Position numbers and translations under genes: made by a program. DNA of 64,000 nt from Brachybacterium ginsengisoli. Its GTDB lineage: Bacteria > Actinomycetota > Actinomycetes > Actinomycetales > Dermabacteraceae. The notes below the pieces were generated by a model, which saw nothing but the letters and a program-made list of their open reading frames with translations, was not told where the DNA came from and did not search any database. Location: NCBI RefSeq assembly GCF_002407065.1, contig NZ_CP023564.1:3472001-3536000 (forward strand). The letters are read 5' to 3'. Below are positions 7,895-15,688 of the stretch, one piece after another; position 1 is the stretch's first letter, and each line of letters opens with the position of its first letter.

Positions 7895-9511
7895 ATGCCC
7901 GAGACCAGCCTGACCTCCCCTGCCACCCGCTCTGCCACCCGCTCTGACGCCCCGGCCGCCGCCCTCGTCGACGCGCTGCCCGCCCCCGTCCTCGCGACCA
8001 TCGCCGGCCTCTTCGAGACCGCGGTCGCGGAGCACCGCACCTCGGGCGTGACGTGGGCGATCATCGGCGGTCACGGCCATGACCAGGCGGTCCTGGCGCA
8101 CGGTGCGGCCGGCCATCGCCAGCTCGACGGCGGGCGGCCCGCCGAGGGCACCGGCCCGATGGACCGCGCGACCGTCTCCCGCATCGCCTCGATGACGAAG
8201 TCCTTCACCGCCGCCACGATCCTGGCGCTGCGCGACGAGGGCCGGCTGTCCCTGGAGGACCCGATCTCGGCGCATGTCCCCGAGGCCGCCGGGGCCTTCG
8301 ATCTCGCCCCCGACGAGCGCGAGCCCACTCTGCGCCAGCTGCTGACCATGAGCGCGGGCCTGGTCACCGACAACCCCTGGGGCGACCGCCAGGAGGCGAT
8401 GACGCGCGAGGAGTTCGCCGCGACCCTGCGCGGGGGCCTCGGCCACGTGCACCAGGTGGGCAGCGGCTTCGAGTACTCCAACACCGGGTTCGCCCTCCTG
8501 GGCCGGGTGATCGACGAGGTCACCGGCTCGGACTACGCCAGCGAGATCCGCCGCCGCTTCCTCGCGCCACTCGGGCTGGACGCCACCGGATGGTCCGCCG
8601 AGGAGATCGACGAGCAGCACCTGGCCACCGGCCATCGCCTCGCCGACCGCACCGACGCCACCCGCTTCGAGCCGGTGCCGCTGGACTCCCCCGGCGTCTA
8701 CGGTGCCATGGCCGGGCTGTTCTCCACCGTGGACGACGTCGCCGCCTGGGCCCGGTTCCTCGCCGCGGCCGACGCCCCCGACGCCGCGTCACGGGAGGCC
8801 GGCCCCCTGGCCACCGCCTCCCGCCGCGAGATGCAGCAGCTGCATCGCCACCATCCGCTGCCCGCCCTGCCGGCCGATTTCGAGGATCCGGCCCTCCTCT
8901 CCCCCGGTTTCGAACGGGTGCGCGGCTACGGGTTCGGCCTGGTCGTCGAGCACTTCCCCGATCTCGGGGACGTTGTCTCCCACTCCGGCGGCTACCCGGG
9001 ATACGGGTCCTTCATGGTGTGGCACCGCGACTCCGGGGTGGGCGTCGTGGCGCTCGCGAACTCGAAGTACGCCCCGGCCACCTCTCTGTCGATGCAGGCG
9101 CTGCGCCTGCTGCAGCGGGAGCTGCCGGCGCTGCTGGCCCGTCGGCCCCTGGAGGCCGCCCCGCGCACCCTCGAGGCGGGCGACGCGGCGCTGACCTGGC
9201 TGCACGGTGGCGAGGAGGCGGTCGCCGACTCCTGGTTCGCGGACACCATGGACCTCGACGTCTCGCGGGCGGAGCGTCGGCGTCGTCTCGAGGCGGCTCT
9301 GGCCACGGCGGGGCTCGAGGCGAGCGCGATCGCGGCGCTGCGCGCTCAGGACGCCGAGGTGCTGAGCCGTGCCCGCCTGCGCTGGACGGTGCGGGGCAGC
9401 GGCACGACCGCGGCCGGCCATCCGCTGTCGCTGCGGATCGAGCTGCTCATGGACCCCCGCGGCTCGGCGCTGATCCAGTCCCTGGACACGATCGCGGTGG
9501 CGGTCGGCTGA
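7895..9511 (+). CDS. Beta-lactamase-family serine hydrolase
   Basis: A 538-residue class C beta-lactamase/D-alanyl-D-alanine-peptidase-like hydrolase. The three active-site motifs are present: SMTK (S99 nucleophile, K102), YSN (Y194-N196) and HSGG (363-366) in place of KTG. No signal peptide is visible, so it is probably cytoplasmic, which argues for an esterase or peptidase role rather than wall synthesis. After residue 400 there is an extra C-terminal region of about 130 residues, not part of the catalytic fold. The start is set by the leaderless -10 box. Convergent with the kinase gene. Substrate unknown. Confidence 0.85.
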   Translation: MPETSLTSPATRSATRSDAPAAALVDALPAPVLATIAGLFETAVAEHRTSGVTWAIIGGHGHDQAVLAHGAAGHRQLDGGRPAEGTGPMDRATVSRIASMTKSFTAATILALRDEGRLSLEDPISAHVPEAAGAFDLAPDEREPTLRQLLTMSAGLVTDNPWGDRQEAMTREEFAATLRGGLGHVHQVGSGFEYSNTGFALLGRVIDEVTGSDYASEIRRRFLAPLGLDATGWSAEEIDEQHLATGHRLADRTDATRFEPVPLDSPGVYGAMAGLFSTVDDVAAWARFLAAADAPDAASREAGPLATASRREMQQLHRHHPLPALPADFEDPALLSPGFERVRGYGFGLVVEHFPDLGDVVSHSGGYPGYGSFMVWHRDSGVGVVALANSKYAPATSLSMQALRLLQRELPALLARRPLEAAPRTLEAGDAALTWLHGGEEAVADSWFADTMDLDVSRAERRRRLEAALATAGLEASAIAALRAQDAEVLSRARLRWTVRGSGTTAAGHPLSLRIELLMDPRGSALIQSLDTIAVAVG

Positions 9512-9542
9512 GCGCCGGCCGAGCCAGCCCGCCGATCCCTCG

Positions 9543-10889
9543 TCAGGAGGTCGCGGGGCCCTCTCCGTCGGATGCCCCCGGCACCAGACCGGAACCGCCG
9601 TCGACCTCGCCGGAGGACGCGACGACACCGCTGACGGCACCGCCGCCCTCGTCGAGCGGCGCGGCGGCCGAGGGATTGTTGAAGACCGCCAGCAGGATGA
9701 TGGCCACCAGGGCGCCCAGCACGAGCGCCGAGGCGGATCCCAGCACGATCGCGATCATCGTGCTGCGCCGGGACGACTGGTTCTGCCCGGTGCTGCCGGT
9801 CGTGGTCTGGGTGCGCGTGTACGGATGCGGGGTGAACGGGGCGCTCGGCGGCGACCCGGCGCCCTGGGGCTGCGGCGCCCCCGCGGCCTGGGGCGGTGTC
9901 TGCTGCGCCCATTGCGGGCCGGTCTGCGGCGAGGCCGAGGGGGAGCTGAAGCCCTGCTGGACCCGTCCGGACCGGATCGCCTCCATCGACGGGCCGGAGG
10001 ATGTCGCCGCCGGACGCTGCGGGCGGGACGCGCCGGGGGCGTTCGCGGGCATCGGCTCGAGCGTGTCCACGAACTGCAGCGGCGTGCCGTCGGCGTGGGT
10101 GAGCGGGTAGCCCCGCGGCACGCGCGGCAGGTCCCGGCGCACCGAGTCGGCGTCCTGGTAGCGGTCCTCGGGCTGCGCCGCGACCAGGCGACGGATCACC
10201 GCGGAGAGCTTCGGGGTGACGCCCTGCAGGTGCTGGTTCAGCTCCTCGGGCCGGAACGAGCCGTCGTGCAGCTTGATCGGACCGTTCAGCGCGACCATCG
10301 CCACCACCCCGGCGGCGTACAGGTCGTGGGAGGGGGCAGGCTCGGCCATCGAGAACAGCTCGGGCGCCATGTACCCCGGGGTGCCGTTGACCATGCCGAC
10401 GTGCGTGAAGCGCACATCGGTCTCGTGAACCGCGATCCCGAAGTCGGCCAGCCTCGAGGCGGGGAAGGCGTTCCCTCGCGCCTCGAACATGATGTTCGCG
10501 GGCTTCACGTCGCGGTGGATCCAGCCCTCGGCGTGGATGTGGGAGAGGCCGTCGAGCAGCTGGTCGAGGATGACCACCACGGCCGGCTCGGCGAGCCGGC
10601 CCTTCTTCTTCACCACGGATTCGAGGGTGCCGCCGGAGACCAGCGGCATCGCGATCACCACGTGCTCGTCCTCGGCTCCCCAGCCGTACGGGGTGAGCAG
10701 ATGCGGATGATCGAAGCTGACGCCCTTCTCGCGCACGAAGCGCATGAGATCGGCCGAGTCCCGCTGGCGCAGCACCTTCGCCGCGCAGAGCTTCTCCGTC
10801 TTCGAGTCCCAGGCGCGCCAGACGGACCCGGAACCGCCCTTGGCGATCAGGTCGATGAGCGCGAAGCGCCCGACAATAACGTCAGCCAT
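9543..10889 (-). CDS. Membrane Ser/Thr protein kinase (PknB-like)
   Basis: A 448-residue Hanks-type kinase. All catalytic landmarks are intact: Gly-rich loop KGGSGSV (residues 17-23), ATP-binding Lys38, catalytic loop HRDVKPAN (125-132), DFG at 149-151, and the GTPGYMAPE activation segment (APE 175-177). After residue 270 a Pro/Gln-rich juxtamembrane linker leads to one membrane helix (IAIVLGSASALVLGALVAI). The roughly 50 residues beyond it are short and Gly/Ser-rich, so there is no PASTA or other sensor domain. An enzyme acting at the inner membrane face is expected. The ATG follows GGAAAG and a TATGCT box 9 bases upstream. Targets unknown. Confidence 0.9.
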   Translation of the reverse strand: MADVIVGRFALIDLIAKGGSGSVWRAWDSKTEKLCAAKVLRQRDSADLMRFVREKGVSFDHPHLLTPYGWGAEDEHVVIAMPLVSGGTLESVVKKKGRLAEPAVVVILDQLLDGLSHIHAEGWIHRDVKPANIMFEARGNAFPASRLADFGIAVHETDVRFTHVGMVNGTPGYMAPELFSMAEPAPSHDLYAAGVVAMVALNGPIKLHDGSFRPEELNQHLQGVTPKLSAVIRRLVAAQPEDRYQDADSVRRDLPRVPRGYPLTHADGTPLQFVDTLEPMPANAPGASRPQRPAATSSGPSMEAIRSGRVQQGFSSPSASPQTGPQWAQQTPPQAAGAPQPQGAGSPPSAPFTPHPYTRTQTTTGSTGQNQSSRRSTMIAIVLGSASALVLGALVAIILLAVFNNPSAAAPLDEGGGAVSGVVASSGEVDGGSGLVPGASDGEGPATS

Positions 10890-10897
10890 GATCTTTC

Positions 10898-10933
10898 CAG
10901 CATAACCTCAGGATGCTGGGCGGCGTTATGCTG
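10898..10933. promoter_or_regulatory. Divergent promoter built on a perfect inverted repeat
   Basis: CAGCATAAC (10898-10906) and GTTATGCTG (10925-10933) are exact reverse complements. Each arm contains TATGCT, a good -10 box, pointing left to the kinase gene (start 10889) and right to the small membrane protein gene (start 11011). The symmetry could also be an operator for co-regulation of both genes. Confidence 0.5.
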
Positions 10934-11010
10934 ACGATGCTCTGTGCGTCCCCGGCCACCATCGCGATCGGCCCGGGACATCCGACCGATGACTCGAGGG
11001 GGTATGCGCG

Positions 11011-11289
11011 ATGGATGTCGTCCTCGCCTCCCCGACCGTCGCAGGAGCCACCTTCTGGGACCCGGTCCCCTTCTCCTGGCCGATCCTGCTGATCCTGGCC
11101 GCCATCTGCCTGCTGCTGACCCTGGCGTTCGTGGTGTGGACGGTGCTGCAGCCGGAGGAGCCCGCGGTGGACACCACCGCCCTGGTGGACGACGCCGTCC
11201 GGAAGGACCGCGAGCGGGCGGCGACGATCCGCCGCCGCCTCGATGCGGACACCGGTCGCGCGGACACGTCCGAGCCCGAGCTGCGGTAG
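11011..11289 (+). CDS. Small single-span membrane protein
   Basis: A 92-residue protein with one clear membrane helix (WPILLILAAICLLLTLAFVV, residues about 23-42) followed by a charged cytoplasmic tail (KDRERAATIRRR). A GAGGGGG ribosome site lies 8 bases before the ATG. It shares a divergent promoter with the Ser/Thr kinase gene, so it may act in the same signalling unit, possibly as substrate or anchor. No family is recognised. Confidence 0.6.
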   Translation: MDVVLASPTVAGATFWDPVPFSWPILLILAAICLLLTLAFVVWTVLQPEEPAVDTTALVDDAVRKDRERAATIRRRLDADTGRADTSEPELR

Positions 11290-11328
11290 CACCTGACGGC
11301 TCGGCGCACCGTTCTCAGCGAGCCGCTC

Positions 11329-12153
11329 TCAGTGCGCGCTGCCCACGGCGCTGCTCGTCCCCATCGCCTCGCGCGCGGCCTCGATGAGGAAGCGGCGCGC
11401 CTGCTGGGCGTCGGGCCCGGTGCCCTCGACCGCGATCTGATCGCCGGCGCCGGGGATCTCGAGCATGTGGTGCTCGGCATCGGCCGCGGCGAGGGCGGCG
11501 GCGAGCCGACGGGAGTCCTCGACCAGCTCGTCCCGCTCCCCGCTCACCAGGTGCACCGGCGGCAGAGCGGACAGGTCCCCGAGCAGGGGGCTGAGGCGCG
11601 GATCGGTGCGCGGCACCGAGCCGGAGTAGAGGCGGGCGGCGGTCCTGCGCAGCTCGCCCGGCTGCTCCTCGCGCTCGAGGTCCGCCCAGGGCGAGCTGAG
11701 CAGCACCGCGGCCGGGGAGTCCACGCCGGAGCCGGCGAGGATCTGCGCGACCGCGAGCGCGAGCCCGGCACCGGCCTCGTCCCCGGAGAGCACCCAGCGC
11801 CCCGGCCGGAGCACGGCCCCGGAGGAGAGCGCCTCGAGGGCGTGCAGCACGTCCTGGACCGCGGCCGGGAAGCCGTGGCGCGGGGCGAGGCGGTAGTGGA
11901 TCATCGCGCCCGCCGCGCCGGAGCGACGTGCGGTCTCCTCCAGGAAGTCCCAGGTCCGAGCGCTCTCGCCGGCCACATAGGAGCCGCCGTGGAGATGGAC
12001 GATGGTCGCGGTGCTCGCATGCTCCGGATCGATCCAGGTGACCGGCACATGCCCGTGACGGCGCCGCTGGACGCGGGCGGGATCCGCGAGGGCTCGAGAG
12101 GGCAGGGACGGCCGCTGCGAGGCCAGGATGCGCAGGGTGCGGACAAGGCTCAT
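11329..12153 (-). CDS. Alpha/beta-hydrolase-fold protein lacking the catalytic Ser and His
   Basis: A 274-residue protein of the hormone-sensitive-lipase branch of alpha/beta hydrolases. The oxyanion-hole motif HGGSY (55-59), the YRLAPRHGFPAA segment (88-98) and the acidic triad member in SGERDEL (D208) are kept. The nucleophile elbow, normally GDSAG, reads GDEAG (124-128), so the Ser is Glu126. The triad His position reads GAGDQIA with Asp238. Two of three catalytic residues are therefore gone while the fold is intact. It is probably a non-enzymatic binding protein, as in gibberellin receptors, which are inactive relatives from the same branch. A GGGAGG site lies 8 bases before the ATG. The gene follows the CynX-like transporter gene after 61 bases, perhaps co-transcribed. 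Confidence 0.75.
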   Translation of the reverse strand: MSLVRTLRILASQRPSLPSRALADPARVQRRRHGHVPVTWIDPEHASTATIVHLHGGSYVAGESARTWDFLEETARRSGAAGAMIHYRLAPRHGFPAAVQDVLHALEALSSGAVLRPGRWVLSGDEAGAGLALAVAQILAGSGVDSPAAVLLSSPWADLEREEQPGELRRTAARLYSGSVPRTDPRLSPLLGDLSALPPVHLVSGERDELVEDSRRLAAALAAADAEHHMLEIPGAGDQIAVEGTGPDAQQARRFLIEAAREAMGTSSAVGSAH

Positions 12154-12214
12154 GGGGTCATCCTCCCATGGATCGGGCCGCTCCTCGCAGGGTTCCGGGC
12201 GCTCCCGGCGGAGG

Positions 12215-13432
12215 TCAGGACCCGATCTCGTGGTCGACCAGCCGCGGCAGCCCCACCCGGAACCCGGCCACGGCCAGCAGCACCCCGGTCCCGGCCAGGA
12301 ACCACAGCACCCCCGCGGACGAGCCGGTGGCCCCCAGCAGCATGCCCGCGATGATCGGCCCGAGCGCGGCGAGCAGGTAGCCGATCGGCTGGACCATGCC
12401 GGAGAGCCGGGCGGTGATCAGCGGCGACCGGGTGCGGGCGGGCAGCAGGGCGATCGCGGTGGGGAAGGCGAAGCCGCCGACCCCCAGCACGCACGCCCAC
12501 AGCAGCGGGCTGACGGCCGGGGCGAGCAGGAGCCCGAGGTACCCGATCGCGGTGAGCAGGCCGAAGCCGCCCACGATCCAGGGCAGGCCCGGCACCTTCG
12601 CGATCACCGTGGGCATCACCATGCCGCCCACCAGGCCCCATCCTGCGATGACCGCGACCAGCACCCCGGCGCGCGCCGGGCTGATCCCGGCCTCGGTGAG
12701 GATCTGCGGGAGCATGCCGAACTGCGTGTAGGCGTTCAGCGACTGCAGGGCGAACATGAGCGTGAGCGCGATGGCGGTGGGCGAGCGCAGCAGCGAACCG
12801 GGAACCTCGCCGCGCGGCGGGTCGGGCGGGAAATCGTGCCCCGTGCGGGTCAGCACCACGGCCCACACCACCACCGGCACCGCGACCACCATGCCCCAGA
12901 CGCGCAGCGAGTCCGTCCAGCCGTCGGCCCCGGATCCTGCCATCGGCACCGCGAGCGCCGACCCGGCGGATCCGCCGAGCGCGAGCGTCACGCTGTACAG
13001 CGTCATCAGGCCGACGGTGCGGGTGCCGCCGTGCATCTTGATCCAGGCCGGAACGAGCACGTTGCCCAGCGCCGGCCCCAGCAGGCCCAGCACCGACAGC
13101 CCCACGAACAGCGCGAACACCTCGGTGGAGGGGCGCAGCAGGAGGCCGAGGGCGACGACCACGAAGGAGGCGACGACGGTGCCGGTCATCCCGAGCCGTC
13201 GCGAGACCGGGACCGCCAGCAGGCCCAGGACGCCGAAGATCAGCGGCGGCAGGGCGGTGAGCAGACCGGCGGCGAAGGGCCCCTGGCCATAGGCGTCGAC
13301 CACCTCCGACATCAGCGGGCCGACGCTCGTCGCGCCCGGTCGCAGGTTCACGCCGACCACGAGGACGGCGAGCGCCGCGAGCAGCAGGCCGAGGGGGCGC
13401 CGGCTCGGACGGGACGGGATGGGGGTGCTCAC
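12215..13432 (-). CDS. MFS transporter of the CynX/NimT family
   Basis: A 405-residue protein with about 12 predicted membrane helices. The early motif VNLRPGATSVGPLM (residues 27-40) is the hallmark of the CynX/NimT branch of the major facilitator superfamily, whose members include the cyanate transporter CynX and the 2-nitroimidazole exporter NimT. The GTG start follows AAGGGACGG. Substrate cannot be told from the sequence. It reads in the same direction as the downstream hydrolase-fold gene and divergently from the purine permease. Confidence 0.85.
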   Translation of the reverse strand: MSTPIPSRPSRRPLGLLLAALAVLVVGVNLRPGATSVGPLMSEVVDAYGQGPFAAGLLTALPPLIFGVLGLLAVPVSRRLGMTGTVVASFVVVALGLLLRPSTEVFALFVGLSVLGLLGPALGNVLVPAWIKMHGGTRTVGLMTLYSVTLALGGSAGSALAVPMAGSGADGWTDSLRVWGMVVAVPVVVWAVVLTRTGHDFPPDPPRGEVPGSLLRSPTAIALTLMFALQSLNAYTQFGMLPQILTEAGISPARAGVLVAVIAGWGLVGGMVMPTVIAKVPGLPWIVGGFGLLTAIGYLGLLLAPAVSPLLWACVLGVGGFAFPTAIALLPARTRSPLITARLSGMVQPIGYLLAALGPIIAGMLLGATGSSAGVLWFLAGTGVLLAVAGFRVGLPRLVDHEIGS

Positions 13433-13634
13433 CCGTCCCTTCTACTCCTCCCGCGGAGACCACGGCCACAGGACGCGGCCGCGGGATGACACGGATCTCA
13501 CGTCCAGCCCCCGGCCCCGGAGGGACCGCGTCCCGCGTGGGGGCCTACGCTGGAACGCGGTTCGTTCCGCCCTCCTCCGCTCCCCGCTCCCCACGTCGAC
13601 CGAGGCCCTCGCTCGACGGACCCCAAGGACTCCG

Positions 13635-15581
13635 ATGACCTCCGCAGCAGCCCCTGCCTCCCCGTCCGGCACCGCCGCACCGACCCGCCACCCGGTCGAC
13701 CAGGTGCCGCCCGTCGGCCGCCTCTCGGTGCTCTCCCTCCAGCACGTGCTGGCCTTCTACGCCGGCGCCGTGATCGTGCCGCTGCTGATCGCCTCGGGCC
13801 TGAACCTCACCCCCGAACAGACGATCCACCTCATCAACGCGGACCTGTTCACCTGCGGCATCGCGACCCTGATCCAGTCCGTCGGCTTCTGGAAGGTGGG
13901 CGTGCGCCTGCCGATCATCCAGGGCGTGACCACCACGGCCGTGAGCCCGATCATCGCGATCGGCCTCGCCGCGACCGGCGGCGAGGGCGGCGTCGAGGGC
14001 CTGCCGATGATCTACGGCTCGATCATCGTGGCGGGCCTGTTCACCTTCCTGGTCGCCCCGTACTTCGCACGGATCCTGCGGTTCTTCCCGCCGGTGGTCA
14101 TCGGCACCGTGCTGACCACGATGGGCATCACGCTGCTGGGCGTCTCCGCCGGGGACATCACCAACTACGCCGAGGGCACCCCCGCCGCGCGCGACATCCT
14201 CTACGCGCTCGGCACCCTCGCGATCATCGTGCTCGTGCAGCGGTTCTTCCGCGGCTTCCTCGGCACGATCGCGGTGCTGCTGGGCCTCGTGATCGGCACC
14301 GCGGTGGCCGTGCTCCTGGGCGACACCTCCTTCAGCGGCGTCACCGAGGCCTCCGCCTTCGGGGTCACCACGCCCTTCTACTTCGGCATCCCCACCTTCT
14401 CGGCGACCGCGATCATCTCGATGATCATCGTCATGCTGATCACGATGGTGGAGACCACCGGCGACGTCTTCGCCGCGGGCGAGATCGTGGGCAAGCGGAT
14501 CCGCCCGAAGAACATCTCCGAGGCGATCCGGGCCGACGGCCTCTCCACCCTGCTGGGCGGCGTGCTGAACTCCTTCCCCTACACCTGCTTCGCGCAGAAC
14601 ATCGGCCTGGTGCGCCTGACCCGCGTGAAGTCCCGCTGGGTGGTCGCCGGGGCGGGCGCGATCATGATCGTCCTCGGCGTGCTGCCGAAGGCCGGCGCCG
14701 TGGTCGCCGCGATCCCCTCCCCCGTGCTCGGCGGCGCCTCGCTGGCCCTGTTCGCCTCGGTGGCGCTGGTGGGCATCCAGACCCTGTCGAAGGTGGACCT
14801 CACCGACAACCGCAACTCCGTCATCGTCGGCACCTCGCTGGGCCTGGCGATGCTGGTGAGCTTCAAGCCCGACATCGCCGGGGTGTTCCCCGCGTGGGCG
14901 CAGGTGTTCGTCTCCTCCGGCGTGACCGTCGGCGCGATCACCGCGATCGTGCTCAACCTGGTGTTCTTCCACATCGGCCGCCAGCGCGGCTCCATGGTCA
15001 CCACCACCGCCGCCGGCCGACGGATCGGCATCGTGGACGTGGGCGAGATGGACCGCGAGACCTTCGTGGGCACCTTCGGCTCCCTGTTCAACGGGGCGAC
15101 CTGGCCGCTCGAGCGGGCCTGGGAGTCGCGGCCCTTCGAGGACGCCCCCGCCCTGCGTGCAGCGATCGAGGACGCGGTGCTCACCGCGGAGCGCGCCGAG
15201 CAGGACGACCTGGTGCGCGCCTACCCGGATATGGCCACCCTGGTCACGGCCGACGAGGAGCAGGCCGGGTCGATCAGCCAGGACGTGGGCTCCTTCGCCC
15301 TGGAGAACCTCACCGACGAGGACGTCCTCGCGGTGCGGGACCTCTCCGCCCGGTACGAGGAGAAGTTCGCGATGCCCTTCGTCGCGTTCCTGGGCCGCAC
15401 CGACTCCTTCGCGAAGATCATCGAGGACGGCGTGCGCCGCCTGGACCACTCCCCCGAGCACGAGCGCCGCGTGGCGCTCACCGAGGTCGCCGAGATCGCC
15501 GGGGACCGCTTCGGGATCATGGTCGCCGACGCCAACCCCGTCGGCACCGCCTGGATCCGGAAGTTCGAGTCGCTGCAGTAG
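13635..15581 (+). CDS. NCS2 purine (xanthine/urate) permease fused to an OHCU-decarboxylase-like domain
   Basis: A 648-residue fusion. Residues 25-450 are a nucleobase:cation symporter-2 permease: FYAGAVIVPLLIASGL near the start and the family signature SFPYTCFAQNIGLVRLT in the TM10 region, the xanthine/urate subtype. From about 470 to the end a soluble domain matches 2-oxo-4-hydroxy-4-carboxy-5-ureidoimidazoline decarboxylase (UraD): FNGATWPLERAWESRPF, EEQAG (E541-G545), FAMPFVAFLGRT, and EVAEIAGDRF. UraD completes the urate-to-allantoin pathway. Its catalytic His-Pro appears as Tyr530-Pro, so activity is doubtful. The ATG at 13635 follows AAGGA; a TACGCT box lies at 13548. Coupling uptake to breakdown is the obvious idea, or the domain may only sense. 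Confidence 0.85.
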   Translation: MTSAAAPASPSGTAAPTRHPVDQVPPVGRLSVLSLQHVLAFYAGAVIVPLLIASGLNLTPEQTIHLINADLFTCGIATLIQSVGFWKVGVRLPIIQGVTTTAVSPIIAIGLAATGGEGGVEGLPMIYGSIIVAGLFTFLVAPYFARILRFFPPVVIGTVLTTMGITLLGVSAGDITNYAEGTPAARDILYALGTLAIIVLVQRFFRGFLGTIAVLLGLVIGTAVAVLLGDTSFSGVTEASAFGVTTPFYFGIPTFSATAIISMIIVMLITMVETTGDVFAAGEIVGKRIRPKNISEAIRADGLSTLLGGVLNSFPYTCFAQNIGLVRLTRVKSRWVVAGAGAIMIVLGVLPKAGAVVAAIPSPVLGGASLALFASVALVGIQTLSKVDLTDNRNSVIVGTSLGLAMLVSFKPDIAGVFPAWAQVFVSSGVTVGAITAIVLNLVFFHIGRQRGSMVTTTAAGRRIGIVDVGEMDRETFVGTFGSLFNGATWPLERAWESRPFEDAPALRAAIEDAVLTAERAEQDDLVRAYPDMATLVTADEEQAGSISQDVGSFALENLTDEDVLAVRDLSARYEEKFAMPFVAFLGRTDSFAKIIEDGVRRLDHSPEHERRVALTEVAEIAGDRFGIMVADANPVGTAWIRKFESLQ

Positions 15582-15622
15582 GTCCTTGACCGCACCCCCA
15601 CCCGGGTCAGGGCGACCAGAGC

Positions 15623-15665
15623 GACGAAGCGGGGGGAATGGCTGGTCCATTCCCCCCGCTTCGTC
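15623..15665. terminator. Bidirectional terminator between convergent transporter genes
   Basis: A perfect 19-base stem, GACGAAGCGGGGGGAATGG (15623-15641) with its complement at 15647-15665, and a 5-base loop CTGGT. It lies between the stop codons of the purine permease and the acetate symporter and can serve both strands. Confidence 0.85.
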
Positions 15666-15688
15666 ACGCCGGCGCAGCCCAGCAGGGC

